DNA from: Chitinophagales bacterium
GTDB lineage: Bacteria > Bacteroidota > Bacteroidia > Chitinophagales > Chitinophagaceae
Length of the DNA: 64,000 bases
Assembly (NCBI GenBank): GCA_021323755.1
Contig: JAJPKJ010000012.1
Location: 124,001-188,000 of the forward strand
Direction of reading: 5' to 3'
A program made the position numbers and the translations under genes. The first letter of the stretch is position 1. Each line of letters opens with the position of its first letter. This document shows positions 30,333 to 38,749 of this stretch, piece by piece. A model generated the notes under the pieces. That model was not told where the DNA came from, did no database searches, and saw nothing but the letters and a program-made list of their open reading frames with translations.

Positions 30333-31460
30333 TCAAGCTTCCAGCCCGATCCACACTGCGCCGCCAATGCTGCTTCTTGTTGCGCCGGTCACCGATGCTA
30401 AAACATTATTCTCCTCCCGCCAGCGCAGTACACCCATAAATGCCATAATTAATGCTTCTTTAAAATCAATAACCTCTTTTTCAGGAATTATTATTGAAAT
30501 ATTCAGCGTTTGTAAAATTGCTTGCAATCGGTTTATTAAGAAAGTATTATGTGTGCCGCCACCTGTAACAAGCATTTTATAATTTGAAACTTGAGGTATT
30601 GGGATTTCATCAACAGGATTATTATTGCTTTCGGCAAAAATTTTCACCGCATTCTTTATTTGAATGATGATATGTTCAACATAAGTTCTCAGTGCATCAT
30701 TAATGGATCCATTTGCATCCTTTATTAATGGAAAAATAATGTCGGTTCCAAAAGTATTTGCTAAAGATTTAGGATAGGAGGTACTGTAATATTCAAGTGC
30801 ATTCAGTTTATTTAATAATTCATCGTTTATTTTTCCGGCCGATGCCAATTCCCCGTTCTCATCAAATTCTTTACCTGATTCCTTTGCCAGCAAGTTCAAT
30901 ACACGATTGGCCGCACAAACATCAAATGCAAACAACGTATCATCTTTTTTAAAAGATAAATTTGCGATGCCACCCAGATTCAAATAAAAATCATGATGGC
31001 CCAATAATAATTGTTCTCCGATAGGAACGATGGGCGCTCCTTGTCCTCCAAGTGCGACATCCATGGCGCGTAGATCGCTTACCGTGTTGATGCAGGTTTC
31101 TGCAGCGATTGCAGCGCCATCGCCCAGTTGTGCGGTCATTTTTTTTTCAGGCGCATGAAAAACAGTGTGGCCGTGTGACGAAATTAATTGAACCTGGTAA
31201 TGCAAATTATTTTGTTCAATGAAATGGTTTATTTTTTCACCTATATAATGCCCAAATTCAACATGTAATAATTGATATTGGAATGCCGATAATGAGAAAG
31301 CAGTTTGCAATTTCTTAAACCACGAATCATCATATTTGTAACAAGCCGTTTTTATTATTTCAAAGTTCCATCTGCCGCCACTTTCCTGAAAATGCGCATA
31401 GGCAATATCCAATCCATCTAAGGAACTTCCACTCATTATGCCCATCGCTTTATATACCAT
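30333..31460 (-). CDS. anmK: Anhydro-N-acetylmuramic acid kinase
   Basis: A 375-residue sugar kinase that converts 1,6-anhydro-MurNAc to MurNAc-6-phosphate in peptidoglycan recycling. Features are the N-terminal phosphate-binding MSGSSLDGLDIAYA, SSHGHTVFH, GGIANLSF (ADP-binding, ~175-185), and the C-terminal VTGGGTHN and MAFMGVLRW. The length is typical. MurQ etherase, which would act on the product, is not in the window. LD-carboxypeptidases and murF elsewhere in the window belong to the same metabolism. Divergent from upp, 115 bp apart. Confidence 0.94.
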   Translation of the reverse strand: MVYKAMGIMSGSSLDGLDIAYAHFQESGGRWNFEIIKTACYKYDDSWFKKLQTAFSLSAFQYQLLHVEFGHYIGEKINHFIEQNNLHYQVQLISSHGHTVFHAPEKKMTAQLGDGAAIAAETCINTVSDLRAMDVALGGQGAPIVPIGEQLLLGHHDFYLNLGGIANLSFKKDDTLFAFDVCAANRVLNLLAKESGKEFDENGELASAGKINDELLNKLNALEYYSTSYPKSLANTFGTDIIFPLIKDANGSINDALRTYVEHIIIQIKNAVKIFAESNNNPVDEIPIPQVSNYKMLVTGGGTHNTFLINRLQAILQTLNISIIIPEKEVIDFKEALIMAFMGVLRWREENNVLASVTGATRSSIGGAVWIGLEA

Positions 31461-31575
31461 AAAGTAGTTTGTGAGTGTGAAAATATGAAAATGCGAAAAT
31501 TACTCAATGCCCAATTTGAAAATGCCGTAATTTGCGAGCGCTGGTTCATTGATTCCCATTCATCAAAAATTGCTC

Positions 31576-32226
31576 ATGGTTGTTAATTTAAGCGAAAGAT
31601 ATTCATTGCTATCCGACTGGATAGCTGAATTGCGGGACGTCGAGATTCAAAACGACAGAATGCGTTTTCGTCGGAATCTTGAACGTATCGGCGAAGCCGC
31701 AGCACTGGAGATAAGCAGGCATCTGGAATTTGAGGACAGGGAAATTCAGACACCTTTGGGTACGGCTGTTTGCAAAGTATTAAAAGAGCAACCGGTCCTG
31801 GCTACAATTTTGCGTGCCGGACTTCCCCTGCATTATGGGTTACTGCATTATTTCGATAAAGCCGATAATGCTTTTATTTCTGCTTATCGCAAACATAATC
31901 GTGATGGCTCTTTTGAAATCAGCCTCGATTATGTTTCATGTCCTGAATTGGAAAACAGAGTCGTTATTATATCTGATCCGATGCTGGCAACGGGTTCTTC
32001 CTTAGTAAAAACCATACAGTTCTTGCGCGAAGAGGGTAAACCTAAGGAAATTCATATTGTGGTGGCAATAGCTTGCACGGTTGGAATTGAATATGTTAAG
32101 CGCAGTGAACCTCAGGCTAAAATATGGTGCGGAGCGATTGATGATGAACTTACCGCTAAAGGCTATATTGTTCCGGGACTGGGTGATGCGGGCGACCTGG
32201 CATTTGGTAATAAGTTGCAGATGTAA
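31576..32226 (+). CDS. upp: Uracil phosphoribosyltransferase
   Basis: A 216-residue enzyme (from ATG 31576) that makes UMP from uracil and PRPP. A TTG at 31549 in the same frame is possible, but the ATG gives the family N-terminus (MVVNLSERYSLLSDWIAELRD). The PRPP-binding loop reads VVIISDPMLATGSSL, and the uracil-site tail reads IDDELTAKGYIVPGLGDAGDLAFG. It is alone, divergent from anmK. A -7-like TAATTTG lies at 31528-31534, one base shorter than the consensus. Confident call. Confidence 0.95.
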   Translation: MVVNLSERYSLLSDWIAELRDVEIQNDRMRFRRNLERIGEAAALEISRHLEFEDREIQTPLGTAVCKVLKEQPVLATILRAGLPLHYGLLHYFDKADNAFISAYRKHNRDGSFEISLDYVSCPELENRVVIISDPMLATGSSLVKTIQFLREEGKPKEIHIVVAIACTVGIEYVKRSEPQAKIWCGAIDDELTAKGYIVPGLGDAGDLAFGNKLQM

Positions 32227-32405
32227 ATTTTTGTTGCGCGGTATTCTTTGTTATTAATATTTTTTATTAATTTTCAAATCCAAACCCTATAATTAAGTAC
32301 ATAACAAACGGGCAAAAAACCAATTACAGTTATATACCCTTTCAAACAACCCGCGTGTTAAATTGCTCGTAGAGAATTAGTAGAACTTTATTGACTATGC
32401 TGTTT

Positions 32406-33431
32406 ATGAAAAAAATTCTTTTGTCACTACTTTTTTTGTCTTTAATCATTAATGCCGGTGCCCAGGATCCTGCATTTTCGCAATTTTTTGCCTCACCCCT
32501 GACCTTAAATCCCGCACTCACCGGAAAATTCAACGGCGATGTACGCGCGGCGGGTAATTACCGAAATCAATGGCCGGCGATCAATAATGCATTTATTACT
32601 TCCACCGTCTCGGTAGATATGCCGATTTTAAGAAGCCGCCTGCCCGATAATAATACCTGGGGAATTGGCATAATGGGTATGACAGACAGGACCGCAGACG
32701 GAATACTGACCAGTAACTATATCTCTTTTTCTACTGCTTACCATTTAAGTGTCGATGAAAACGGATACCAGCAACTTGGACTGGGATTCCAGGGAACTTA
32801 TGGAACCAAAATGCTTGATGGAACAAAATTGCATTTTGAAGACCAGTTGGATCAGCAGGGTGGATGGTCCTTACCCAGTGAAGAAACAATCTCAGGTCGA
32901 CAGGTCAATATCAATTATTTTGACATGAATTTTGGATTGTTGTACAGCGTTACCACCAACGGGGCTAATAATTATTACGTCGGCACATCCTTATATCATA
33001 TCAACCGCCCGCACGAATCCTTCCTTGGCGATGATACCTACACATTGCATCCCCGCTTTACGGTTCATGGGGGATTTTCTCAACCCATTGAAGGCAGCAC
33101 CAGTTACATTCATTTCAGCGGATTATATAGCAGACAGGATAATGCAACAGACGTAGTACTTGGCGGTGCATGGTCGGTTAACGTAAATAACGATAATGAT
33201 AACCCCACCAATTTTTATGCGGGAAGCTGGGTGCGTTTTAGCAATCTGATTGATGCCTGGATTCCTTATGTGGGTCTCGATTTTGGAAGTTTTACCTTAG
33301 GACTTACTTATGATGTTAATGTGTCTTCTTTAAAATCTGCCTCAGAAAGCCGCGGTGGCATTGAGCTCTCGCTCATTTACATAAAAAAACCAGGAGATGG
33401 ACGAAAACAGGTTCCTTGTCCAAAGTTTTAA
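32406..33431 (+). CDS. PorP/SprF-family type IX secretion outer membrane protein
   Basis: A 341-residue beta-barrel protein from ATG 32406 (in-frame ATG 32397 and TTG 32391 lie upstream). Signal peptide MKKILLSLLFLSLIINAGAQ; the mature start DPAFSQFFASPLTLNPALTG is the hallmark of PorP/SprF proteins. Alternating strands fill the rest and it ends near a final aromatic residue (PKF), as outer membrane proteins do. In this family SprF helps secrete SprB-type adhesins, usually with an adjacent large adhesin gene; none is present here. The gene is monocistronic and converges with the DNA glycosylase gene, 23 bp apart. Confidence 0.88.
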   Translation: MKKILLSLLFLSLIINAGAQDPAFSQFFASPLTLNPALTGKFNGDVRAAGNYRNQWPAINNAFITSTVSVDMPILRSRLPDNNTWGIGIMGMTDRTADGILTSNYISFSTAYHLSVDENGYQQLGLGFQGTYGTKMLDGTKLHFEDQLDQQGGWSLPSEETISGRQVNINYFDMNFGLLYSVTTNGANNYYVGTSLYHINRPHESFLGDDTYTLHPRFTVHGGFSQPIEGSTSYIHFSGLYSRQDNATDVVLGGAWSVNVNNDNDNPTNFYAGSWVRFSNLIDAWIPYVGLDFGSFTLGLTYDVNVSSLKSASESRGGIELSLIYIKKPGDGRKQVPCPKF

Positions 33432-33454
33432 TCATTCCGCACCGTTGGAAATAA

Positions 33455-34066
33455 TCATGGTTTGCTGACAAATTTATTCCCTTTCACACCGAACCGATAA
33501 AGAAGTAAAGCATCTTCTTCAGCATAATCAACGCCAATTCTTTTAGAAATCACAATCTGTTTTTTATTTAGTTTGAAACCATCATCTACAATGAACACTT
33601 CCTCCTGCAATAAATTTTTTCCGGAATGATGGGTGAACAATCCCATTGCTTTAGAAACATTTCCAGGACCCCGGGTCAATGTAAAATCTAATTTTGATTT
33701 TCTTGTTCGGTCGAGCATAATATCAATTCCGTCCAAAGGTTCCAAAGCGCGAATGAGCACGGCATGCGGGATATCTTTTTTATTGGTAACAACATTAAAC
33801 AAATGATGAATTCCATAACACAAATAAACATAGGCCGTGCCGCCTTCACCAAACATTATTTCCGTTCGTTTTGTTCTTCTCCCTTTATATGCATGTGATG
33901 CTTTATCCGTTTCACCGGCATAGGCCTCCGTTTCCACAATTCTTCCGGATGTGATTTGACCGTCAAATTGAGTAATGAGTATTTTACCCAGCAATTCTTT
34001 GGCAATTTTTAGCACGTCATTGCGCTGGTAAAAAGAATGATCTAATTTTTTTATCTTGCTCACCAA
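33455..34066 (-). CDS. DNA-3-methyladenine glycosylase (AAG/MPG family)
   Basis: A 203-residue base-excision repair enzyme that removes alkylated purines. The typical motifs are LLGKILI, GRIVETEAYAGETDKASHAYKGR (its first part), TAYVYLCYGIHHLFNVVTNKK and LTRGPGNVSKAMG. The catalytic Glu lies in VETEAY. The start is TTG (34066) or the GTG that follows; there is no ATG at the expected place. The gene is divergent from the EI24/CysZ-like gene, 55 bp apart. Confidence 0.92.
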   Translation of the reverse strand: MVSKIKKLDHSFYQRNDVLKIAKELLGKILITQFDGQITSGRIVETEAYAGETDKASHAYKGRRTKRTEIMFGEGGTAYVYLCYGIHHLFNVVTNKKDIPHAVLIRALEPLDGIDIMLDRTRKSKLDFTLTRGPGNVSKAMGLFTHHSGKNLLQEEVFIVDDGFKLNKKQIVISKRIGVDYAEEDALLLYRFGVKGNKFVSKP

Positions 34067-34121
34067 TAAAATTATTTTAAGTTTGAAGAATCAATCCACC
34101 AACACAGAAATCAACTAAGTT

Positions 34122-34868
34122 TTGCTTAAGGAAATTGTCATAGCTATTCAATCTTATTTTAAAGCACATCAATTTATCAGCAAACATAAGTTGTGGAAAT
34201 GGATTATACCTCCGGGAATTTTATACGCCATTCTTTTTTTTATCGGCTTATATTTTTTTTGGAATTCTGCAGATGCTGCTGTTAATTATTTAAGCCAGGT
34301 TACCGGCATTGAGAAATGGTTGCATCGCCAACACAGCGCTGCACTTAGCTTTTTGTTCATCATGGGTGGCATTATGGTCAGATTGATATTGGTGTTATTT
34401 TATTTTTCTTTATTCAAGTATTTGTTCTTAATAATCGGCTCGCCGCTGTTTGCTTATTTGAGCGAACGAACCGAGGCGATCATTGAAGGGAGAGAATTCA
34501 TTTTTAGTTTTAAGTTATTATTCAAAGACATGGCGCGCGGCATCAAATTGGCATTGCGCAATATATTCTGGCAAACAGTTTATACAGTTTCCATTCTCAT
34601 TCTTTCTTTTTTTCCGTTGATAGGATGGATAACTCCGGTGATTTCTCTATTTGTTGAATGCTATTATTACGGATTTTCCATGCTTGATTACAGCTGCGAA
34701 AGACATAATCTTTCTCCATCTGCAAGCATCGCTTTTATTTCTAAGCGCCGGGGATTAGCCGTAGGCAATGGGTTGGTATTTTATCTTTTCCATTGCATTC
34801 CGTTTTTGGCTCCCTCTTATGCAGTAATTGCGGCCACAATCAGTTTATATCATCAGAACCTGGAATAA
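34122..34868 (+). CDS. EI24/CysZ-like membrane protein
   Basis: A 248-residue protein with about five to six hydrophobic helices (~30-48, 74-95, 100-118, 150-180, 200-240). The pattern and segment YLFLIIGSPLFAYLSERTE match the EI24 domain, which includes E. coli CysZ (sulfate import) and many of unknown role. No sulfate-assimilation gene is nearby, so cysZ is not claimed. Start is TTG at 34122. The following methyltransferase gene starts one base after its stop, so the two are coupled. Confidence 0.7.
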   Translation: MLKEIVIAIQSYFKAHQFISKHKLWKWIIPPGILYAILFFIGLYFFWNSADAAVNYLSQVTGIEKWLHRQHSAALSFLFIMGGIMVRLILVLFYFSLFKYLFLIIGSPLFAYLSERTEAIIEGREFIFSFKLLFKDMARGIKLALRNIFWQTVYTVSILILSFFPLIGWITPVISLFVECYYYGFSMLDYSCERHNLSPSASIAFISKRRGLAVGNGLVFYLFHCIPFLAPSYAVIAATISLYHQNLE

Positions 34869-34869
34869 A

Positions 34870-35577
34870 ATGAAAACCAGCAGCAACGTGTATCTGATTC
34901 CAGCATACCTGGACGAACAATCACCAAGCGTAATCCCAAATTATATTATCGATTCGGTAAAAAAATGCCAGGTTTTTTTTACGGAGAATGAAAGAAGCGC
35001 CCGGCGTTATTTAAAAAGTTTATGGAAAGAGATGGTGATTGATGATTATGAGTGGTTCACCATTCATAAAACGGAAGAAAATCAAAAAGCAACCTTCTTG
35101 CAGAAATTAAAAGAAGGTAAAACAGTTGGTATCATTAGTGAAGCGGGTTGTCCCGGTGTTGCTGATCCGGGTCAAATTTTGGTTGAAGCGGCTCATCACG
35201 CAGGCGCAACAATTAAACCATTGGTCGGTCCAAGTTCTATTCTTCTTACCTTAATGGCAAGCGGAATGAATGGACAGCATTTTCAATTTGTTGGTTATTT
35301 ACCTGTTGAGCAATCTGAAAAAATGAAGATTATAAGAGAATTGGAAAATGAATCCAGGAAAAAGAACTGTACGCAAATTTTTATTGAGACGCCTTATCGG
35401 AATAATCAACTGATGGAAACTATGTTGAAGACCTGTCAACCATCAACAAAACTTTGTATTGCAGCAAACCTCACTTCTGCAAATGAATTCATCAGAACAA
35501 AACCGATTAATGAGTGGAAAAAACATCTTCCTGACTTGCATAAGCAACCGGCTATATTTTGTTTGTTGGCGGTGTAG
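34870..35577 (+). CDS. Tetrapyrrole-methylase-fold SAM-dependent methyltransferase (RsmI-like)
   Basis: A 235-residue enzyme of the tetrapyrrole methylase fold. SISEAGCPGVADPG-like text is seen as IISEAGCPGVADPG (~94-107), then GPSSILLTLMASG and FIETPYRNNQL, all typical of RsmI (16S rRNA C1402 2'-O-methyltransferase). It is shorter than RsmI (~280) and belongs to the second Bacteroidota paralog group, so rsmI is not assigned. The ATG at 34870 is one base after the preceding stop (TAA-A-ATG). The family usually modifies rRNA; that is inferred here. Confidence 0.8.
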   Translation: MKTSSNVYLIPAYLDEQSPSVIPNYIIDSVKKCQVFFTENERSARRYLKSLWKEMVIDDYEWFTIHKTEENQKATFLQKLKEGKTVGIISEAGCPGVADPGQILVEAAHHAGATIKPLVGPSSILLTLMASGMNGQHFQFVGYLPVEQSEKMKIIRELENESRKKNCTQIFIETPYRNNQLMETMLKTCQPSTKLCIAANLTSANEFIRTKPINEWKKHLPDLHKQPAIFCLLAV

Positions 35578-35601
35578 TGCCGATCTCAAAAAAGCGCGCA
35601 T

Positions 35602-35640
35602 GTCCGGAAGATTTTCGGGCCGGCCTCCCGACATTCCGAC
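35602..35640. repeat. GC-rich nested hairpin between convergent genes
   Basis: GTCCGGAA (35602-35609) can pair with TTCCGAC (35634-35640) with one bulge, enclosing TCGGG (35615-35619) paired with CCCGA (35627-35631). It lies in the 65-bp gap between two convergent genes and is much richer in G and C than its surroundings. It could be a shared terminator or a REP-like element. Confidence 0.4.
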
Positions 35641-35642
35641 TG

Positions 35643-36023
35643 CTACTTTACATCATGAATGGAAATGATACTATCAACAATAAATTCGCTGTATCCACGC
35701 CAGGGAACTGATCCAAGATATTCTTTATAATGCAATTCAACTTCTTTTCCGCTGTTGAGCATTAGCGTATCCGCGATTCTTTTGTTTTCAATGGAGAATT
35801 CAAATTCGTAAGATTGCACGGCGCCGGGTGTCGTGGCACGAAAACCACTTTGAATTAATTTACCTTCATAGGTTTTGAATACATATCCTTTCTTTACCAC
35901 ATAATTTAATTGCCCTGCTTTCACTCCCTCACCAAAAACATAATAATAACGGGCGAGGAAAAATAATATCAGTCCAACTACTATTATTAAGATCGTATAG
36001 GCGAGAAATTTTTTCATAGCCAT
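35643..36023 (-). CDS. Small membrane-anchored protein of unknown function
   Basis: A 126-residue protein with one N-terminal hydrophobic helix (~5-27), then a short soluble domain with GQLNYVVKKGYVFKTYEGKL and the C-terminal LHYKEYLGSVPWRGYSEFIV. Close relatives are widespread in Bacteroidota and, as I recall, are sometimes labelled 6-phosphogluconate dehydrogenase; this protein is far too short and has no Rossmann motif, so that name would be wrong. The start is ATG at 36023, or the ATG two codons later. It lies 26 bp after an M28-type peptidase gene on the same strand. Confidence 0.65.
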   Translation of the reverse strand: MAMKKFLAYTILIIVVGLILFFLARYYYVFGEGVKAGQLNYVVKKGYVFKTYEGKLIQSGFRATTPGAVQSYEFEFSIENKRIADTLMLNSGKEVELHYKEYLGSVPWRGYSEFIVDSIISIHDVK

Positions 36024-36049
36024 TCTTTTTTGACATTATGGGTTTTGTT

Positions 36050-37420
36050 TTATAAGCCGTATTTATCAACCAGATAAATTAATGCTGCCATATTAATGGC
36101 GCCCAATTCCAATTCTCTTTTATTTACATTTTCAAAAACATCATTTGGAGAATGATGATAATCGAAATATCGTTGTGAATCCGGATTTAATTCTGCTGCA
36201 GGCGTTCCAAGCATTACATTTAGAGGTTCAACATCGGCACCGGCAAAACCAGTGGTAAATTCATACACGCCATAAGGTTTTAACAACGGGATCCATTTGT
36301 TGCTGATGTCTTCCGCTTTTTGTTTTGATAATATGAAACTGAATCCGCGTGGAGTAAAACCACCGGCGTCGCTTTCTAATCCGAAAATATGTTTTTCATT
36401 TTTTGCTTTTGCCTGTTCTGCATATTTTGTTCCGCCGTCGCCACGATTTTCTTCATCTGCAAATAACACCACACGGATAGTGTGTTTGGGATGATAACCG
36501 ATCGCCTTAAGGGCGCGCAACACTTCAATGGCATGAACACAACCGGTTCCGTCATCATGAGCCCCTTCCGCAGGATCCCAGGAATCAAGATGACCGCCAA
36601 CGGAAATGTATTGATCAGGAAATTCTGTTCCTGCTAATTCACCGATTACATTATGCCCGACTGTATCGGCCAACGTGTAAGCATTTGATTTAATAAAAAT
36701 TTTTACGTTGTTATTTTTTTGAAGCGCATCCGCAATTTTATCTGCATCCCATAATCCAACAGCAAGTGCAGGAATTTTAGGATTTGCATTATCGTAACCC
36801 ATTGCACCGGTATGAGGATAATTATCTGTGGAATTCGTGATTGATCTTACCAGAACAGCAACAGCGCCATATTTCGCAGCCCGGCTCGCTCCTCCACCCC
36901 GGTAGCGAACAGCATCGGCATAACCGAAAAAAGTCTGAATAAATTTGGGATTGAATTTATAGTTGTAGAAGACTATTTTCCCTTTTATCTCTTCTTTCTT
37001 CTGTTCTAACTCATCAAATGAATTGATCAATATCACGGGCGCTGTGATTCCTTTGCTTCCGGTTCCAACAGAGTTCCCCAAAGTAAGGACAGCCAATGAT
37101 TCCTCTTTATTTCCGATTATCAGTTTTGCTTCTTCTTTAGCGCCGCGTATCCATCGCGGAACATTACATTCCTGCAAATACACTTTCTCAGCGCCTGCCT
37201 CCTTCAATGCTTTCTGTGCCCACTCTTCAGCTTTATACATTTGCGGTGAACCGGTGATCCTGCCTCCCACTTTTTTTGTGAGTGTGTGAAGATTGCTATA
37301 AGCCGTTCCGTTCATCAATATCTCATCAGCGATTTTGCGTATTAATAATGAATCTTCATTCTGAGCGAATAATGAACCAAAAAATAAAATTGAACATGTA
37401 GTGAACAACAAACGGGTCAT
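36050..37420 (-). CDS. Secreted M28-family metallopeptidase (carboxypeptidase Q-like)
   Basis: A 456-residue exported peptidase, counted from the ATG at 37420 because it gives a good signal peptide (MTRLLFTTCSILFFGSLFAQ); an in-frame upstream ATG would add 24 residues. The N-terminal part and the protease-associated insertion (~120-230) come first; the zinc site is seen in GGHLDSWDPAEGAHDDGTG (His, Asp), FADEENRGDGG (Glu pair), ESDAGGFTP and the last ligand in YFDYHHSPNDVFENV. It resembles plasma glutamate carboxypeptidase. It is probably periplasmic or surface located. It precedes a small membrane protein gene on the same strand. Confidence 0.88.
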   Translation of the reverse strand: MTRLLFTTCSILFFGSLFAQNEDSLLIRKIADEILMNGTAYSNLHTLTKKVGGRITGSPQMYKAEEWAQKALKEAGAEKVYLQECNVPRWIRGAKEEAKLIIGNKEESLAVLTLGNSVGTGSKGITAPVILINSFDELEQKKEEIKGKIVFYNYKFNPKFIQTFFGYADAVRYRGGGASRAAKYGAVAVLVRSITNSTDNYPHTGAMGYDNANPKIPALAVGLWDADKIADALQKNNNVKIFIKSNAYTLADTVGHNVIGELAGTEFPDQYISVGGHLDSWDPAEGAHDDGTGCVHAIEVLRALKAIGYHPKHTIRVVLFADEENRGDGGTKYAEQAKAKNEKHIFGLESDAGGFTPRGFSFILSKQKAEDISNKWIPLLKPYGVYEFTTGFAGADVEPLNVMLGTPAAELNPDSQRYFDYHHSPNDVFENVNKRELELGAINMAALIYLVDKYGL

Positions 37421-37555
37421 TGTGTTATTTTTTGCTAAAGATAGGCGAACAATATGAAAATGTGGAAATGTGATAATATTCGATGTCCGCATCTTAAATC
37501 TAAAATCCTAGATCAGTTATCTTATCTTCGATAACCAAAAATTAAACACGACTGT

Positions 37556-38683
37556 ATGCGCATCGGAATTGTTTGCTACCCCACATTTGGAGGAAGCGGA
37601 GTACTGGCAACGGAATTGGGAAAAGCATTAGCTGATAAGGGTCACCAGGTGCATTTTATTACCTACCAGCAACCGGTAAGGTTGAATGAATTTAATGCCA
37701 ACATCACGTATCATGAAGTTCGAGTAACCACATATCCTTTATTCGATTATCCCCCGTATGAAACAGCATTATCGAGTGCAATGGTTGATGTTATCGCCAA
37801 TAATCAACTTGATCTGTTGCATGTTCATTATGCTATTCCGCATGCGTCTGCAGCTTATCTCGCAAAGAAAATTCTTGAAGAAAAAGGGAAAAATATTCCT
37901 GTCATTACCACACTTCATGGAACGGATATTACCTTGGTGGGGAGAGATAAAACTTTTGCTCCGGTAGTTGCTTTTTCCATTAATCAAAGTGATGCGATCA
38001 CCGCTGTTTCACAAAACCTCAGCGATGAAACTTATAAAATCTTCAATATTCAGAAGAAGATAGAGGTCATTCACAACTTTGTTGATGTGCGCCGCTTTCA
38101 TAAAAAACCGATTGATGCATTTAGAAAAGTTATTGCCCAAAACGGAGAGAGAATTTTATTACATGCCTCCAATTTTCGTAAATTAAAGCGCGTGCTTGAT
38201 ATAGTCCGCATTTTTGCTGAAGTGAATAAAAAAATTCCCAGCAAATTGCTTTTTGTGGGCGATGGTCCTGATCGCCCGGCAGCCGAAGATCTTTGTCGTG
38301 AATTGAATTTGTGTGATGATATTCGTTTTGTTGGAAAGCAGGAACAAATGGAAGAGGTCATTGCTGTTGCAGATCTGTTTTTACTTCCTTCAGAATATGA
38401 AAGCTTTGGATTGGCGGCGCTTGAAGCAATGGCAGCGGGCGTTCCGGTAATATCTACCAATGTCGGCGGTTTGCCGGAAATAAATATTAATGGCGTTACC
38501 GGTTTTTTGAGCGATGTTGGCGATATAGAAGATATGAGTAAAAATGCGATTACTATCCTAGAGAGCGATGAAGTGCTGAAAAAATTTAAAACTAACGCTG
38601 CCGCACATGCGAAATTATTTGATATTCATAAAATAGTTCCACAATACGAAGCTTTGTATAACAGGTTTTGTAAATGTCTTTAA
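37556..38683 (+). CDS. bshA: N-acetyl-alpha-D-glucosaminyl L-malate synthase (bacillithiol synthesis)
   Basis: A 375-residue GT4 glycosyltransferase that joins N-acetylglucosamine to L-malate, the first step of bacillithiol synthesis. Features are the N-terminal MRIGIVCYPTFGGSGVLATE, HVHYAIPHASAAYLA, THTLHGTDIT-like text as ITTLHGTDITLVG, HNFVDVRRF and the GT4 signature FLLPSEYESFGLAALEAMAAG. The length is typical. bshB and bshC are not in the window. A TATCTTCG element at 37523-37530 is a one-mismatch -7 candidate. Low-molecular-weight thiol and peroxide genes nearby fit a thiol-redox theme. Confidence 0.93.
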   Translation: MRIGIVCYPTFGGSGVLATELGKALADKGHQVHFITYQQPVRLNEFNANITYHEVRVTTYPLFDYPPYETALSSAMVDVIANNQLDLLHVHYAIPHASAAYLAKKILEEKGKNIPVITTLHGTDITLVGRDKTFAPVVAFSINQSDAITAVSQNLSDETYKIFNIQKKIEVIHNFVDVRRFHKKPIDAFRKVIAQNGERILLHASNFRKLKRVLDIVRIFAEVNKKIPSKLLFVGDGPDRPAAEDLCRELNLCDDIRFVGKQEQMEEVIAVADLFLLPSEYESFGLAALEAMAAGVPVISTNVGGLPEININGVTGFLSDVGDIEDMSKNAITILESDEVLKKFKTNAAAHAKLFDIHKIVPQYEALYNRFCKCL

Positions 38684-38749
38684 TTGCTCAGAAACTTGGG
38701 CTATGCAGTTCCTTATTTTAGATCTTTCATTCTTTTTACTCCATTTGGC

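Noticed and set aside
34870-35577. rsmI as gene symbol
   Set aside because: It has the RsmI fold and motifs but is ~45 residues shorter and belongs to a separate paralog group.
35643-36023. 6-phosphogluconate dehydrogenase as name for the 126-residue protein
   Set aside because: The protein has one membrane helix, is too short and has no NADP-binding motif.
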